A stretch of DNA of 64,000 nucleotides from Gemmatimonas groenlandica (GCF_013004105.1 NZ_CP053085.1:3534001-3598000), one strand, 5' to 3'. Shown: positions 9,304-18,362, numbered from the stretch's first letter. Notes: generated from the letters alone by a model not told the origin. Made by a program: numbers and translations.

Positions 9304-9674
9304 TAACGCTGCCTCGCGATCCAAAGGCACATCACGAGCACCGCGAGGGCGGGCAGCGAGCGCTTCACGGGATCTTTCACCTTCAGGTGCATCGCGATCG
9401 CGCCAACCATGAGCGTGGCGACAACCAACGCTGCCGGGCGCACGATCACCGGGACCCAGATGCCCGCAATCAACGCCAGTCCAGCCACGACCTTCAGACC
9501 CCCGACGACATAGAACATCCAGTACGGCAACCCGTACGCCTCGAACTCGCCACGCAGTGTTTGCGCGTGTCCACCGCGGTAGCTGGTAGAAGCACCGCGG
9601 CGAATCATCCAGACGTTCAGTAGGCCAAGGCCTACCACCAACTGCAGAATCACCAGAATCGGCGATGACGTCAT
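9303..9674 (-). CDS. DoxX-like membrane protein
   Basis: 123 residues, four predicted membrane helices, with features of DoxX-like proteins: an early GLGLLNVWMIR segment, GGLKVVAGLALIAG, and the charged loop HLKVKDPVKRS before the last helix. A GAGGAG ribosome site eight bases before the ATG at 9674 fixes the start. It is translationally coupled to the methyltransferase and divergent from a second DoxX-like gene 62 bp away. DoxX relatives are small inner-membrane redox-associated proteins; the exact role is unknown. Confidence 0.75.
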   Translation of the reverse strand: MTSSPILVILQLVVGLGLLNVWMIRRGASTSYRGGHAQTLRGEFEAYGLPYWMFYVVGGLKVVAGLALIAGIWVPVIVRPAALVVATLMVGAIAMHLKVKDPVKRSLPALAVLVMCLWIARQR

Positions 9675-9736
9675 GTGTAGCTCCTCGAGTACGTGTAAGA
9701 CACGCGCCAACGCTTTCTTGAATTAACAACGGTTTC

Positions 9737-10096
9737 ATGACGCTCGCAGTTCAGATCTCCTTCGTGCTGTCCGTGACGCTTTTTCTGGGCTACGGCTTCA
9801 GCTGCCTGTTCATGGGCGCCATGGTCGACGAGTTCGCCCGCTACAACCTGTCCCGGTTCCGCCGGCTGGTGGGTCTGCTCGAAGTCCTTGGTGCGCTCGG
9901 CTTGCTGGCGAGCCTCCTTTTCCCACCGTTGGTGTTTCCTTCCGGCGGCGGGTTGGCGTTACTGATGGCGCTGGGAGTAATCACCCGCGTGCGAGTCCGG
10001 GACCCATTGATCGAAGCGCTCCCGGCCGGCGTGCTCATGGTGATCAACCTGTTCCTGTGTGTCGCCGCGCTACAGGGTGTCCAGGTGAGCCGATAG
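9737..10096 (+). CDS. DoxX-like membrane protein, divergent paralogue
   Basis: 119 residues with four membrane helices and the same layout as the gene at 9303-9674: GLLEVLGALGLLASL in the middle and a charged RVRVRDPLIEALP loop before the last helix. The two lie head to head with a shared 62-bp promoter region. The 3' end overlaps by 27 bp the end of the convergent oxidase-operon gene at 10070. Function unknown beyond the family resemblance. Confidence 0.7.
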   Translation: MTLAVQISFVLSVTLFLGYGFSCLFMGAMVDEFARYNLSRFRRLVGLLEVLGALGLLASLLFPPLVFPSGGGLALLMALGVITRVRVRDPLIEALPAGVLMVINLFLCVAALQGVQVSR

Positions 10097-10735
10097 CGGC
10101 GCATCGCGGCCCGTCGGTACTGGAATCGCCACGCTGGCACGCAGCAGCGCTTTCACCACGACGACCAGTGTGACCATGAGTAGCCCGTATCCCGCGAGTC
10201 GCTGATCGGAAGCGCCGTAGTTCACGCACACGCGCGTCGGCGCATCAAGCAACAGCATGCCGACGGTGGCCGTCATCCACGCCGTGTTGCCAAGCACGAA
10301 GAGCTGGACGATGGCGCCGGCCGCGCGCCAGGAGCGCGCGCCCACGACACCGACGGCCCACAGCGACAGCGCCTTGGCGACGTCTACACCCACGTGCCCC
10401 ACGGCGGCGTCGAGCCATCGCGGAATCATCCAGAACGCGACCCCACCGGCGGCCAGTACCAGGCCACTCATGCCCTGGCGATTCCAGCGGCTGAGCCACC
10501 CGGATTCCGGCGACGTCGTACGAGACGCAATCACGCCTGACGCGATCACGCCGGCCGCGATCAGCAGCGGAATCTGGACGAGCATGTGCAGCCACATGGT
10601 GCGCTCGAGCGCATCGCGTGCTACGAGGCAGCCCGCTACGAGTGCCATGCTTCCCATCAGTCGGCCACGCGTCTGCGACTCTCGCGTCATCGACCCTCGC
10701 GTCATCGACTCGCGCGTCATCGACTCGCGCGTCAT
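10070..10735 (-). CDS. Multi-pass membrane protein at end of cbb3 oxidase operon
   Basis: 221 residues, about six membrane helices. The start at 10735 overlaps the stop of the SCO gene (ATGA). The first 20 residues are encoded by four 15-bp tandem repeats, each carrying an in-frame ATG (10735, 10720, 10705, 10690), so translation could begin at any of them. The WLHMLVQIPLLIAAG segment recalls the CtaG-type oxidase assembly proteins that help deliver copper, but the match is weak. The context, last gene after the oxidase subunits and SCO1, supports an assembly role. Confidence 0.65.
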   Translation of the reverse strand: MTRESMTRESMTRGSMTRESQTRGRLMGSMALVAGCLVARDALERTMWLHMLVQIPLLIAAGVIASGVIASRTTSPESGWLSRWNRQGMSGLVLAAGGVAFWMIPRWLDAAVGHVGVDVAKALSLWAVGVVGARSWRAAGAIVQLFVLGNTAWMTATVGMLLLDAPTRVCVNYGASDQRLAGYGLLMVTLVVVVKALLRASVAIPVPTGRDAPLSAHLDTL

Positions 10736-10740
10736 CGGGT
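10681..10740 (-). repeat. Four 15-bp tandem repeats with in-frame starts
   Basis: Four contiguous 15-bp units (10681-10695, 10696-10710, 10711-10725, 10726-10740) differ by only one to three bases. Read on the minus strand they encode MTRES, MTRES, MTRGS and MTRES. The repeat spans the end of the SCO gene and the beginning of the membrane-protein gene. Confidence 0.9.
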
Positions 10741-11385
10741 GTGCGCTCCCGCTGAGGCCACCGGCCCCGGTGCGGCAGACACGGCGGCGAGCGCCGCATC
10801 GATGGCGTCGTCGCGTGCGTCGATCGGCAGAATGGCGACCAGCTGTCCCGCCGGATTCACCACATGCAGTGCCGCATTGTGGACGAAGCCGCCGGCACCA
10901 TCGGCTATGACGCGAATCCCGAAGGTGCGCAGCACGCCCGCAACCTCGTGTGCATTCGAGAACGTCGCAATCGTCCAGACGGCCGGGTCGGGATGCATCG
11001 CGATTGCGTAATAGCGCAACCGCTCTGGCGTATCCCACGTGGGATCGAACGAGATGGTGAGCAGCCGCACGCGGTCGGCCACCCCGCGACGCACGATGTC
11101 CGCCTGCAGCTGTTGATACGTAGCGCCGAGCGTGCCGCATAGCGTCACACAGCGCGTGTACACGAAGTCGACGATCGTGGCGCGACGCGTCGCCGCGATG
11201 AACTGCGGCGCTCGATGCTCGTCTACCAATGTCACGGCCGGTACCGAAATCGGGTGCGCCGCCACCGCCACCGCGCGCGCGGCGTCGGTGGTCCATACAC
11301 GAAACCCGTGCGTAGCGGCGCCCAGCAACGCCACCACCGCGGTCAACGACACGACGGCGCCGGCAATGCCGCGCCATGCACTCAC
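10732..11385 (-). CDS. SCO1/SenC-type copper chaperone
   Basis: 217 residues from a GTG at 11385 that overlaps the stop of the cytochrome c gene (GTGA). One N-terminal membrane anchor (residues 7-24), then a thioredoxin-like SCO domain. The copper-binding pair is C79 and C83 (TRCVTLCGTLG), and H169 in GFVHNAALHV is the third ligand. SCO proteins deliver copper to terminal oxidases; many cbb3 enzymes lack CuA, so here it may serve CuB assembly. The gene is embedded in the oxidase operon. Confidence 0.9.
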   Translation of the reverse strand: MSAWRGIAGAVVSLTAVVALLGAATHGFRVWTTDAARAVAVAAHPISVPAVTLVDEHRAPQFIAATRRATIVDFVYTRCVTLCGTLGATYQQLQADIVRRGVADRVRLLTISFDPTWDTPERLRYYAIAMHPDPAVWTIATFSNAHEVAGVLRTFGIRVIADGAGGFVHNAALHVVNPAGQLVAILPIDARDDAIDAALAAVSAAPGPVASAGAHTR

Positions 11386-11963
11386 GGGACGCGCTCCAGC
11401 TCCTCGCCACCAGCCCACGGCGAGGTGCGTGCCGCGGTGGCGGCGCGTGCCGTTGCCACTTCGCTCACGGTAATCGCGCTGCCCGTATTGCCGAACGCAT
11501 TCCGCACATACGTGGACACCGCCGCGAGCTCGGCGTCGCTGAGCGTATTCCACGCCGGCATCATGCCGTTGTAGGTGCTTCCCAACACCTCGATCGGACC
11601 TTGAATCCCGTGCAGCAAAATCGCCAACAGCCGTTCCTCTGAGCCCGACACCCACGGCGATTTCGCCAACGGCGGAAACACCCCCGGCAAGCCAAGTCCA
11701 CTGGCTTGATGGCACCCTGCACATTTGCCCGTGAAGACCTGCGCACCATCAACCGCGGCGTTGGCCGGTGGCGCGGCGAATGCCGCCACGGTGCGCTGAT
11801 CGCCAAGCATGGGGGAGACGCCCGACTCGCTGCGCGTGAGATACCAGCCGCCCCACAGCCCACCGGCCAATGCCAGCGCCAGCAAGGCGCGTGGCAACGG
11901 ACGGATTTGTTCTTCCGGGTCGTCGTTCTCCCGATCCCGCGGTGCCCGCGTTTCCGGCGTCAT
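11382..11963 (-). CDS. Membrane-anchored monohaem cytochrome c
   Basis: 193 residues. A helix at about 25-42 anchors the protein; CAGCH (C81, C84, H85) binds haem c, and the axial methionine is in STYNGMMPAW. It sits where a CcoP-like subunit III would be expected in the oxidase operon, but has only one haem site rather than two. ATGA overlap with ccoO upstream and GTGA overlap with the SCO gene downstream. Likely role: electron entry subunit of the cbb3-type oxidase. Confidence 0.88.
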   Translation of the reverse strand: MTPETRAPRDRENDDPEEQIRPLPRALLALALAGGLWGGWYLTRSESGVSPMLGDQRTVAAFAAPPANAAVDGAQVFTGKCAGCHQASGLGLPGVFPPLAKSPWVSGSEERLLAILLHGIQGPIEVLGSTYNGMMPAWNTLSDAELAAVSTYVRNAFGNTGSAITVSEVATARAATAARTSPWAGGEELERVP

Positions 11964-12577
11964 GGCGCGGCGCCCGCGTTGCGCCCGGTGCGAACGGGAT
12001 ACGTGTGGTCCAGCGACAGCAGATAGTCCACCAGTGCGATCGCCTCGGCCTTCGCCACGATGCGCACCCCGGCAGGCGCCGCTCCCGGAGGCAACTTCAC
12101 CACCACCTCGCCCGCCTGCGCGGGTCCCGTCCGCTCCTCGAAGAAGAACGGATAGGCCGGCATGATCGACTGCGCCATGTACGCCCGCGGCTGATACAGA
12201 TGACCGAGGTGCCAATCCCTACTCGGCTGCCGCACCGCAATGTTGAAGAGATCGGGACCGGTGCGCATCGTGCCCAGCAAGTGCGGCTCATCGTGCACGT
12301 AATCAGCCGGGACCGAAGGCCGCCCCCATCCCCGTTGCTGGTCGGGTGCGACGCTCGGATCACGTGGCTGCTGCGAGTGACAATAGATACAGCCGTTGGC
12401 GATATACACCGCGCGACCAGCCTGCTGCGCGGTGGTATACGGGGCCGGCTTCGCGGGCCGCGTGGTCGTGCGCGTGAGGAAGTACGGCATGACGACGAGC
12501 GCGACGATGGAGAACGTCACGATCGCCAGCGCGCCGGCAATGAGCCGGGTGAGATCCACCTGCGCTTCACGACTCAT
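11960..12577 (-). CDS. ccoO: cbb3-type cytochrome c oxidase subunit II
   Basis: 205 residues. One N-terminal membrane helix (about 12-34) followed by a periplasmic monohaem domain with C63-x-x-C66-H67 (NGCIYCHSQQ), the CcoO signature. A methionine ligand is likely in SIMPAYPFF, and GPDLFNIAVR also fits the family. It accepts electrons and passes them to subunit I. ATGA overlap with ccoN. Confidence 0.93.
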   Translation of the reverse strand: MSREAQVDLTRLIAGALAIVTFSIVALVVMPYFLTRTTTRPAKPAPYTTAQQAGRAVYIANGCIYCHSQQPRDPSVAPDQQRGWGRPSVPADYVHDEPHLLGTMRTGPDLFNIAVRQPSRDWHLGHLYQPRAYMAQSIMPAYPFFFEERTGPAQAGEVVVKLPPGAAPAGVRIVAKAEAIALVDYLLSLDHTYPVRTGRNAGAAP

Positions 12578-14256
12578 GCGCCGCTCCCGCCCAACGCGAG
12601 GCCGGCGCTACCCGGCGTGTAGCTCCGTGTGCGCAGCAGTGTGGGTCCACGCTTCACAGCACCACGGCGCGTGAGCATGAGGCCCACGTGGAGGGCGAAC
12701 ACGAGATGTCCGAGTGTCATCAGCGAACCGCCGAGGGTCCGCACCAGCAAATAGGGCTTGGTGATGACGACGCTCTCGATAAAGGGCTTGGAGGCGTCGA
12801 GCATGGCCAGCCCCTGCAACCATCCACCGATGGAGAGTCCGATGAAGTAGGTCGCAAAGCCGATCATGACGAGCCAGAAGTGCAGACTGATCAGTCGATG
12901 CGACGGCCATTCCCAGTCGAGCACCCGCGGCAGCATGAAGTAGATCGAGCCGAACATGACCATGCTGAAGAAGCCGTAGAGACCGAGATGCGCGTGCGCG
13001 ACGGTGTAGTGCGTGAAATGCGTGACCGTATTCACCACGCGCAACGATTCGATCGACCCCTGCACCGATGCCAGTGTGTACATCATGCCGCCCAGCACGA
13101 TGAAGCGGAGCGTGGGCGAGTCACGAAGCGCGCCGAGGTGTCCCCACGAGGTGCGATGCTGGTTGATCGCGACGGCGGTGACCGGCACGATCATCATGAC
13201 GCTCTGCACGATCGACAGCGAAATGATCCAGCCAGGCACGGGACCACCGATCAGATGATGTCCGCCCACCTGACTGTAGAAGAACGCGAGCGTCCAGAAG
13301 CCGACGAGCGACAGGTTGTACGAATGGATCGGCTTACCGAGTACTTTCGGAATGAAGTAGTAGATCGCCGCCAAGCCGATGGGCGTGAACCACAGACCGA
13401 GCACGTTGTGGCCGTACCACCAGTTCATGGCCGCCTGGCTGACGCCGCGGTGCACGCCCGGCCAGTTCGCGACGGTAATGAGAATGGGGAGCCAAATCAG
13501 GCCGGCGGCGATGTACCACACCGAGACGTACAAATGCTCGACCGCGCGGTTACGCAACGTGCGCAGCAACGCGACCCCCATCATGGTTCCGCCAATCACC
13601 ATGGGCACGTCGCACTGCCACGGAAACTCCAGCCACTCGAGACCGGTACTCTGGCCGGCCAGCACGGCGATGATGCCGGAGCTGACGCCAAGGCCCCACA
13701 ACACGGCGCCGGCCGCGGCGGTCTTCGCGCCGACCAGCGGCGTACGGAGCAACCGTGGCATGAGCCAGAGCGCGACCCCGAACGCCGCCAAACTGCACCA
13801 GCCGTAGGCCACGCTGTTGAGGTGTGCCGGACGAATGCGACCGAACGAGAGCCACGCCTGCCCGGTCAGCCAGTCAGGAACGTGCAACTTGATCGAGGCG
13901 ACTAGTCCGAACACGGACGCCATGACCAGCCATGCGACCGCGAATCCGATGCACAACAGCACCGGCCACTTGCCCGACGCGTCCTGGATGAGACGCTCGT
14001 TGGCCTCTTCCGCGGTGAGGACCGAGAACTCGCCGGTGTGTCCCGTGCGATTCATGGTTTCCTGCAGCGCGTTCTGGCCGGCCACACTCGCGGCCGCGGG
14101 CTCCTCGGCCAACCCGATTTCCTTCGCGCCAAAGATCACCCGACTCGCTGCCGATTCCGGACCGAAGAGTCCGTTTGACATCGACCAGATAAACAGCCCG
14201 AGTCCGCCGAGTGACGCAAAGAATGTCACGACGAGCAAGCCGATCGTAAACGACAT
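12574..14256 (-). CDS. ccoN: cbb3-type oxidase subunit I with CcoS-like N-terminus
   Basis: 560 residues. Residues about 95-545 are the catalytic subunit I with its 12 helices. Haem and CuB histidines are visible in RPAHLNSVAYGW, NWWYGHNVLGLWF, VGGHHLIGG and THYTVAHAHLGLYGF. Residues 1-50 form an extra helix plus a short WSMSNGLFGPESAASRVIFG tail that resembles the separate CcoS assembly protein (which reads FxWxxxxGQFDDLDGPA..ILFD), so the two appear fused. The enzyme reduces oxygen to water at low oxygen tension. First gene of a five-gene operon; a possible terminator lies just upstream. Confidence 0.93.
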   Translation of the reverse strand: MSFTIGLLVVTFFASLGGLGLFIWSMSNGLFGPESAASRVIFGAKEIGLAEEPAAASVAGQNALQETMNRTGHTGEFSVLTAEEANERLIQDASGKWPVLLCIGFAVAWLVMASVFGLVASIKLHVPDWLTGQAWLSFGRIRPAHLNSVAYGWCSLAAFGVALWLMPRLLRTPLVGAKTAAAGAVLWGLGVSSGIIAVLAGQSTGLEWLEFPWQCDVPMVIGGTMMGVALLRTLRNRAVEHLYVSVWYIAAGLIWLPILITVANWPGVHRGVSQAAMNWWYGHNVLGLWFTPIGLAAIYYFIPKVLGKPIHSYNLSLVGFWTLAFFYSQVGGHHLIGGPVPGWIISLSIVQSVMMIVPVTAVAINQHRTSWGHLGALRDSPTLRFIVLGGMMYTLASVQGSIESLRVVNTVTHFTHYTVAHAHLGLYGFFSMVMFGSIYFMLPRVLDWEWPSHRLISLHFWLVMIGFATYFIGLSIGGWLQGLAMLDASKPFIESVVITKPYLLVRTLGGSLMTLGHLVFALHVGLMLTRRGAVKRGPTLLRTRSYTPGSAGLALGGSGA

Positions 14257-14287
14257 GAATCCGGGAATCAGGAAGTGGCCAGTGCGG

Positions 14288-14308
14288 GTGCGCGCGTCAG
14301 GCGCGCAC
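14288..14308 (-). terminator. Candidate terminator after methyltransferase gene
   Basis: GTGCGCGC (14288-14295) pairs with GCGCGCAC (14301-14308) around the loop GTCAG. It lies 48 bp after the stop of the methyltransferase gene at 14356 and upstream of ccoN. There is no U-tract, so the call rests on the stem alone. Confidence 0.45.
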
Positions 14309-14355
14309 GCCGCATACCAATACCAAGGCCTGAAAGGCAGAGGGGTTCCCGAACG

Positions 14356-15435
14356 TCAACGCCGTGCTTCAAGTATGAGATTGAACGGCGTTTCCGCCGC
14401 ACGACGGAAGTGCGTGAAGCCCGCTTTCTGGAACACCTCGCGAAGGCGCGCCTCACCAGCCTGCGCGCCCAGCACCATCGTGCCACCCTCGGAGATGGCG
14501 TGTGCGCAGCAGATGGTCGTCGAACCGGCGTAGTACAGACGGCCAACCGTGGACAGGTTCTGCTCCACTCGGTCGTGCGCAAACGGCTCGACGAGCAGCA
14601 CGGAACCCCCGGGCGCCAGCATCTCGGCGGCGTATGTGGCGGCGGCCAACGGATCACCAAGATCGTGCAGCGTGTCGAAGTAGCAGATGAGCCCATACTT
14701 GCGGCCGGTGTAACCAACGGCCGAGTTCACTTCGAACGACAGGCGTGACGAAACGCCGGCGTGGTCGGCATTCTCGCGTGCCGCGGCGATCGACGGAGCG
14801 TGGGAGTCCACCCCGTGGAAGCGTGAATTGGGAAAGGCCTGCGCCATCAGCACACTGGAATGACCGTGGCCACAGCCAATGTCGGCCACGTCGATACCCG
14901 ATTCGAGCTGCGCCACCACACCGTCCAGCGCCGGCAGCCAGCTCGGCACCAGGTTGGCGCGATAGCCGTTGCGGTAGAACGCCGCCACGCCGCAGCTCAG
15001 GCGGGCCTCGTGCTCGCCCCACGCCACACCACCACCGGTACGAAACGCGTTGAGCGTCTTCTCCTCGTCGAACCACATCGACGCCGGCGCGTTCCACGCG
15101 GGTGGAACGAAAACCGGGCTCTCCTCATCGGCTAACACCATGGCCTGCTCGGGCGACAACTCGTAGCTGTCGCTGACCGCATGATAGTCGACGTAGCCGC
15201 CGGCGGCCTGAGCATTCAACCACTCACGCACGTACCGCTCGGCGCAGCCCGCGCGGGCCGCCAGCTCTGTAGCGCTGATGGGCCCGGCGCCCCACATTGC
15301 CTTGTAGAGCCCTAGTTTCGAGCCGAGGCTGACCATCACGCCGCCGTATGCCGACGCGAGATCGCCGACAGCGCGCATGACAAATGCCTCGAGCCTGGCC
15401 TGATCTATGACGGGTGCGGTCATCGTTGCGGACAT
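14356..15435 (-). CDS. SAM methyltransferase with N-terminal winged-helix domain
   Basis: 359 residues. An AAAGGAGTT ribosome site before the ATG at 15435 fixes the start. The N-terminal about 90 residues form a winged-helix-like dimerisation domain (ISATELAARAGCAERYVREWL), as in Rv2258c-type or O-methyltransferase relatives. The SAM motif is DVADIGCGHGHSSVLMA, about residues 185-201. Divergent from a GlxA-type regulator, which may control it. Substrate unknown. Confidence 0.83.
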   Translation of the reverse strand: MSATMTAPVIDQARLEAFVMRAVGDLASAYGGVMVSLGSKLGLYKAMWGAGPISATELAARAGCAERYVREWLNAQAAGGYVDYHAVSDSYELSPEQAMVLADEESPVFVPPAWNAPASMWFDEEKTLNAFRTGGGVAWGEHEARLSCGVAAFYRNGYRANLVPSWLPALDGVVAQLESGIDVADIGCGHGHSSVLMAQAFPNSRFHGVDSHAPSIAAARENADHAGVSSRLSFEVNSAVGYTGRKYGLICYFDTLHDLGDPLAAATYAAEMLAPGGSVLLVEPFAHDRVEQNLSTVGRLYYAGSTTICCAHAISEGGTMVLGAQAGEARLREVFQKAGFTHFRRAAETPFNLILEARR

Positions 15436-15615
15436 CGTATTGAACTCCTTTCGTGAGATGTTGGCATGCAAAGCGCAGCGAGATGTGCGTGCTGCACTCG
15501 ATCATGATCACCACCGCGCGATGCCGACTACAGCGTTGAATTCACCCTCGATCGGTTCATTTCTGCCACGACCCCGCGACGCCGCTGTGTCGAGTTCAGT
15601 CGCGTGGCTCGGCCA

Positions 15616-16644
15616 ATGACCGCATCCCTCCACGCTGGCGCCACGTCCCGGCATGTAAGCCTGGTCGCCATTCCCGACGCTGTCGTCTCGACGCTGGCCG
15701 GCATCTATGACGTGATGAACGGCGGCGCGATGCTTACGCTCTCGGCCGCCGGTGCGCCCTCACCGTTCCATGCCGACATCGTTGGTGAGCAAACCGGGCC
15801 ACTGCAGCTGGCCAGCGGACTCCCCATGCAGGTGCAGCGCGCCATCGACACCATTGAGACGACGGACATCGTGATTGTCCCGTCGGTGTTGCTGCAGCCC
15901 GGCGGATGGGAGACGGGACGCTATCCAGCGTTGGTGCAGTGGCTGCGCACGATGCACGAGCGCGGTGCCATACTATGTTCGGCCTGCTCCGGCATCTTTC
16001 TGCTCGCGGAGACCGGCTTGTTCGACGATCGTGACGCGACGATGCATTTCGCCTATGCGCGATCGTTCTCGCAAACGTTTCCCCGCGTGGCGATTCACGC
16101 CGAGCGGGTGTTGGTGATCTCCGGACCGCGCGAGGATCTGGTCAGCTCCGGTGCATCGACCACGTGGCATGACATGGTGCTGTATCTGATCGCGCGATAC
16201 GCCGGTGCCACCACCGCGCAGGAAGTGGCGCGCTTGTTTGCCTTGCAGTGGCATCAGGACGGCCTGACGCCGTACATCATCTTCGAAGGGCGCACCGACC
16301 ACGGCGACGCCGAGATCGCGGGCGCGCAGGAATGGCTGCGCGATCACTTCTCAGTGGCGAATCCTGTGCATGAAATGATTAACCGGTCTGCGTTAGCCGA
16401 GCGCACCTTCAAGCGGAGATTTGCGGCAGCAACTGGCATCACGCCGATCGCCTATGTGCAGCGGCTACGGATGGAAGATGCGAAGCGGCGGCTGGAACGG
16501 ACCGACGCCAGCATCGAGGACGTCTGCTGGCGCGTGGGTTACGAGGACGCGGCGTTCTTCCGGCGCCTGTTTCAGCGTACCACGGGGATGGCGCCTGGCG
16601 CGTACCGCAAGCGTTTTCGGATTCCGGAGTTCGCGCGACCGTAG
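15616..16644 (+). CDS. GlxA-type AraC-family transcriptional regulator
   Basis: 342 residues from the ATG at 15616; a GTG at 15604 is possible. The N-terminal half is a DJ-1/PfpI-like domain, with CSACSGIFLLAETGLF forming the nucleophile-elbow region. The C-terminal half is an AraC double helix-turn-helix ending QRTTGMAPGAYRKRFR. Such regulators sense small molecules and usually activate neighbouring genes. The divergent methyltransferase gene is the obvious candidate target. Confidence 0.87.
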   Translation: MTASLHAGATSRHVSLVAIPDAVVSTLAGIYDVMNGGAMLTLSAAGAPSPFHADIVGEQTGPLQLASGLPMQVQRAIDTIETTDIVIVPSVLLQPGGWETGRYPALVQWLRTMHERGAILCSACSGIFLLAETGLFDDRDATMHFAYARSFSQTFPRVAIHAERVLVISGPREDLVSSGASTTWHDMVLYLIARYAGATTAQEVARLFALQWHQDGLTPYIIFEGRTDHGDAEIAGAQEWLRDHFSVANPVHEMINRSALAERTFKRRFAAATGITPIAYVQRLRMEDAKRRLERTDASIEDVCWRVGYEDAAFFRRLFQRTTGMAPGAYRKRFRIPEFARP

Positions 16645-16670
16645 GGATGACCCAACCGGCGCCGATTGTC

Positions 16671-18113
16671 TCAGACATGTTCTGCGCCAACGACGTGGTT
16701 TCGCGCCCCAACCGTGAGCGCGACAACGATCACCAGCGCGGCGACGGCGTAGGTGCCCTGCATGCCGGCGCGAACGGCGGCCGCGTGGGCCCGCGTGAGG
16801 TCGTCACTTCGCGAGGCGAGTGCGAACACCGCACCCATGACGGCGGCGCCCGTGATGAGGCCGAGATTGCGTGAGAGGTTGAGCAGTCCTGATGTCACGC
16901 CGCGCAGTGCCGCTGCGGCGCCTGACATGACCACCGTGTTGTTGGCCGTTTGAAACAGGCCGTATCCGGCGGTCATGATGGCGATCGGAACGAGGTAGCC
17001 CGGCAGGCCGACGTTCGCCGGCAGGATCGCGAGCAACAGCGAGCCCAACGCGATGCCGAGCAGACCCAGTAGCGTCGTGCGCGGCGCGCCGATGGCGTCG
17101 GCTAGTCGGCCTGAGGGAACGCCGATCACGGCAGTCACGATGGGTCCGACCGACATTGCGAATCCCACCGACGTGGCACTGAGGGTCAGCGAGCGCGAGA
17201 GATAGAACGGACCGACCACCAGCGTCGACATCATCACGGTCGACACCAGCACGTTCATGGCGAGACTCGAGCGCCGTACGCGATCACGGAACATCGCCAG
17301 CTGGATGAGCGGCGACGCCACGATCGATTCCACGTGGACGAGCAGCGCGATGCCGCACACCGCCGCGGCCAGCAGCAGCGCATTCAGCACGCCCAAGTGT
17401 CCGCGCCCGATGGTCACGGCGAGGGCATACGCGGCGAGCGTCAGCGCCAAGAGCACGGTGCCGGCGAGGTCGAAGCGCTGTCGCTTCGCCGTCGCGTGCC
17501 GATCATCTTCGGTGGAGCGCGCCGGGAGGTAGCGATGCGCGAGCAGGAGCGCAGCAATGCCGAGCGGCACGTTAAGAGCAAAGAGCGCGCGCCAGCCGAA
17601 CCACGCGATCAGGAGTCCGCCAACACTCGGCCCCGCCGCCGTGCCCATCGCCGACATGGTGCCGAGCAAACCCATCGCGCGTGCCGTTTGCGCGGGCGGA
17701 ACGGTCTCGCTGATGAACGCGTGCGTGAGCGCCATCATGACGGCCGCGCCGACGCCTTGCAGGGCGCGGGCGGCAATGAGTTGAGCGAGCGTATTGGCGA
17801 GCCCGCAGAGCACCGACGCGGCCGTGAAGAGTGCGAGACCGGCCAGCAACAGGCGACGGCTGCCGAGGATGTCGCCGAGTCTGCCCGCGCTCACGATGAG
17901 CGTCGTGATGGCGAGCAGATACGCCAGCACGATCCACTGCACGCCCTGGAACGATGCGTGGAACGCGTGCGCCATGCTCGGCAACCCCACGTTGGCGATG
18001 CTGGTGCCAAGCGATGACAGCAGCATCGATAACGACAGTGCCGCCAGCGCGCCGCGGAGGGAGCCCGTGGGCGCCTCCACAGCACCAGACGCAGCAAGTA
18101 CAGCAGTGTCCAC
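16671..18113 (-). CDS. MFS drug-efflux type transporter (DHA2-like)
   Basis: 480 residues, 12-14 helices, starting from a GTG at 18113 directly after the stop of the small upstream gene. The motif AGRLGDILGSRRLLLAG (loop 2-3) and the motif-C region (MSAMGTAAGPSVGGLL) place it among proton-driven drug exporters of the DHA2 class. The operon with an 82-residue membrane protein is divergent from a LysR regulator at 18466, an arrangement typical of inducible exporters. Substrate unknown. Confidence 0.87.
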   Translation of the reverse strand: MDTAVLAASGAVEAPTGSLRGALAALSLSMLLSSLGTSIANVGLPSMAHAFHASFQGVQWIVLAYLLAITTLIVSAGRLGDILGSRRLLLAGLALFTAASVLCGLANTLAQLIAARALQGVGAAVMMALTHAFISETVPPAQTARAMGLLGTMSAMGTAAGPSVGGLLIAWFGWRALFALNVPLGIAALLLAHRYLPARSTEDDRHATAKRQRFDLAGTVLLALTLAAYALAVTIGRGHLGVLNALLLAAAVCGIALLVHVESIVASPLIQLAMFRDRVRRSSLAMNVLVSTVMMSTLVVGPFYLSRSLTLSATSVGFAMSVGPIVTAVIGVPSGRLADAIGAPRTTLLGLLGIALGSLLLAILPANVGLPGYLVPIAIMTAGYGLFQTANNTVVMSGAAAALRGVTSGLLNLSRNLGLITGAAVMGAVFALASRSDDLTRAHAAAVRAGMQGTYAVAALVIVVALTVGARNHVVGAEHV

Positions 18114-18362
18114 CTACGCCGTCCTCGCGGCGGGTGGGTTGATGAACGTACGGAATCGCTGCTGGACTGTCGGAATCACCCCCCACACCATCGCGGCCAC
18201 CATGGCCGGCGCCACCAGGAGCGTGCGCTGCCAGATGGACCAACCTGATGTGAGCGGAACCACGACGTACAGAATGGCGGTGATGGTCGGGTAGGCCCCG
18301 AGCAACACGAGCAGCGCGAAGCGCGGCCGGGAGAATCGAGTGGATGCGTTGATGTGTGTCAT
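18114..18362 (-). CDS. Small two-helix membrane protein
   Basis: 82 residues starting MTHINASTRFSRPRF, with two hydrophobic helices separated by a short loop. Its stop is immediately followed by the GTG of the MFS transporter, so the two are co-translated. It resembles DUF2798-like or other small exporter-linked proteins, but I cannot name the family. The ATG at 18362 faces the LysR gene across a 103-bp shared promoter region. Confidence 0.65.
   Translation of the reverse strand: MTHINASTRFSRPRFALLVLLGAYPTITAILYVVVPLTSGWSIWQRTLLVAPAMVAAMVWGVIPTVQQRFRTFINPPAARTA

Noticed and set aside
10681-10740. Short regular repeats as a CRISPR
   Set aside because: The units are contiguous 15-mers without spacers and lie inside coding sequence.
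12688-13905. 405-codon plus-strand open frame
   Set aside because: Antisense to ccoN; the translation is rich in Arg, His and Asp with no domain.
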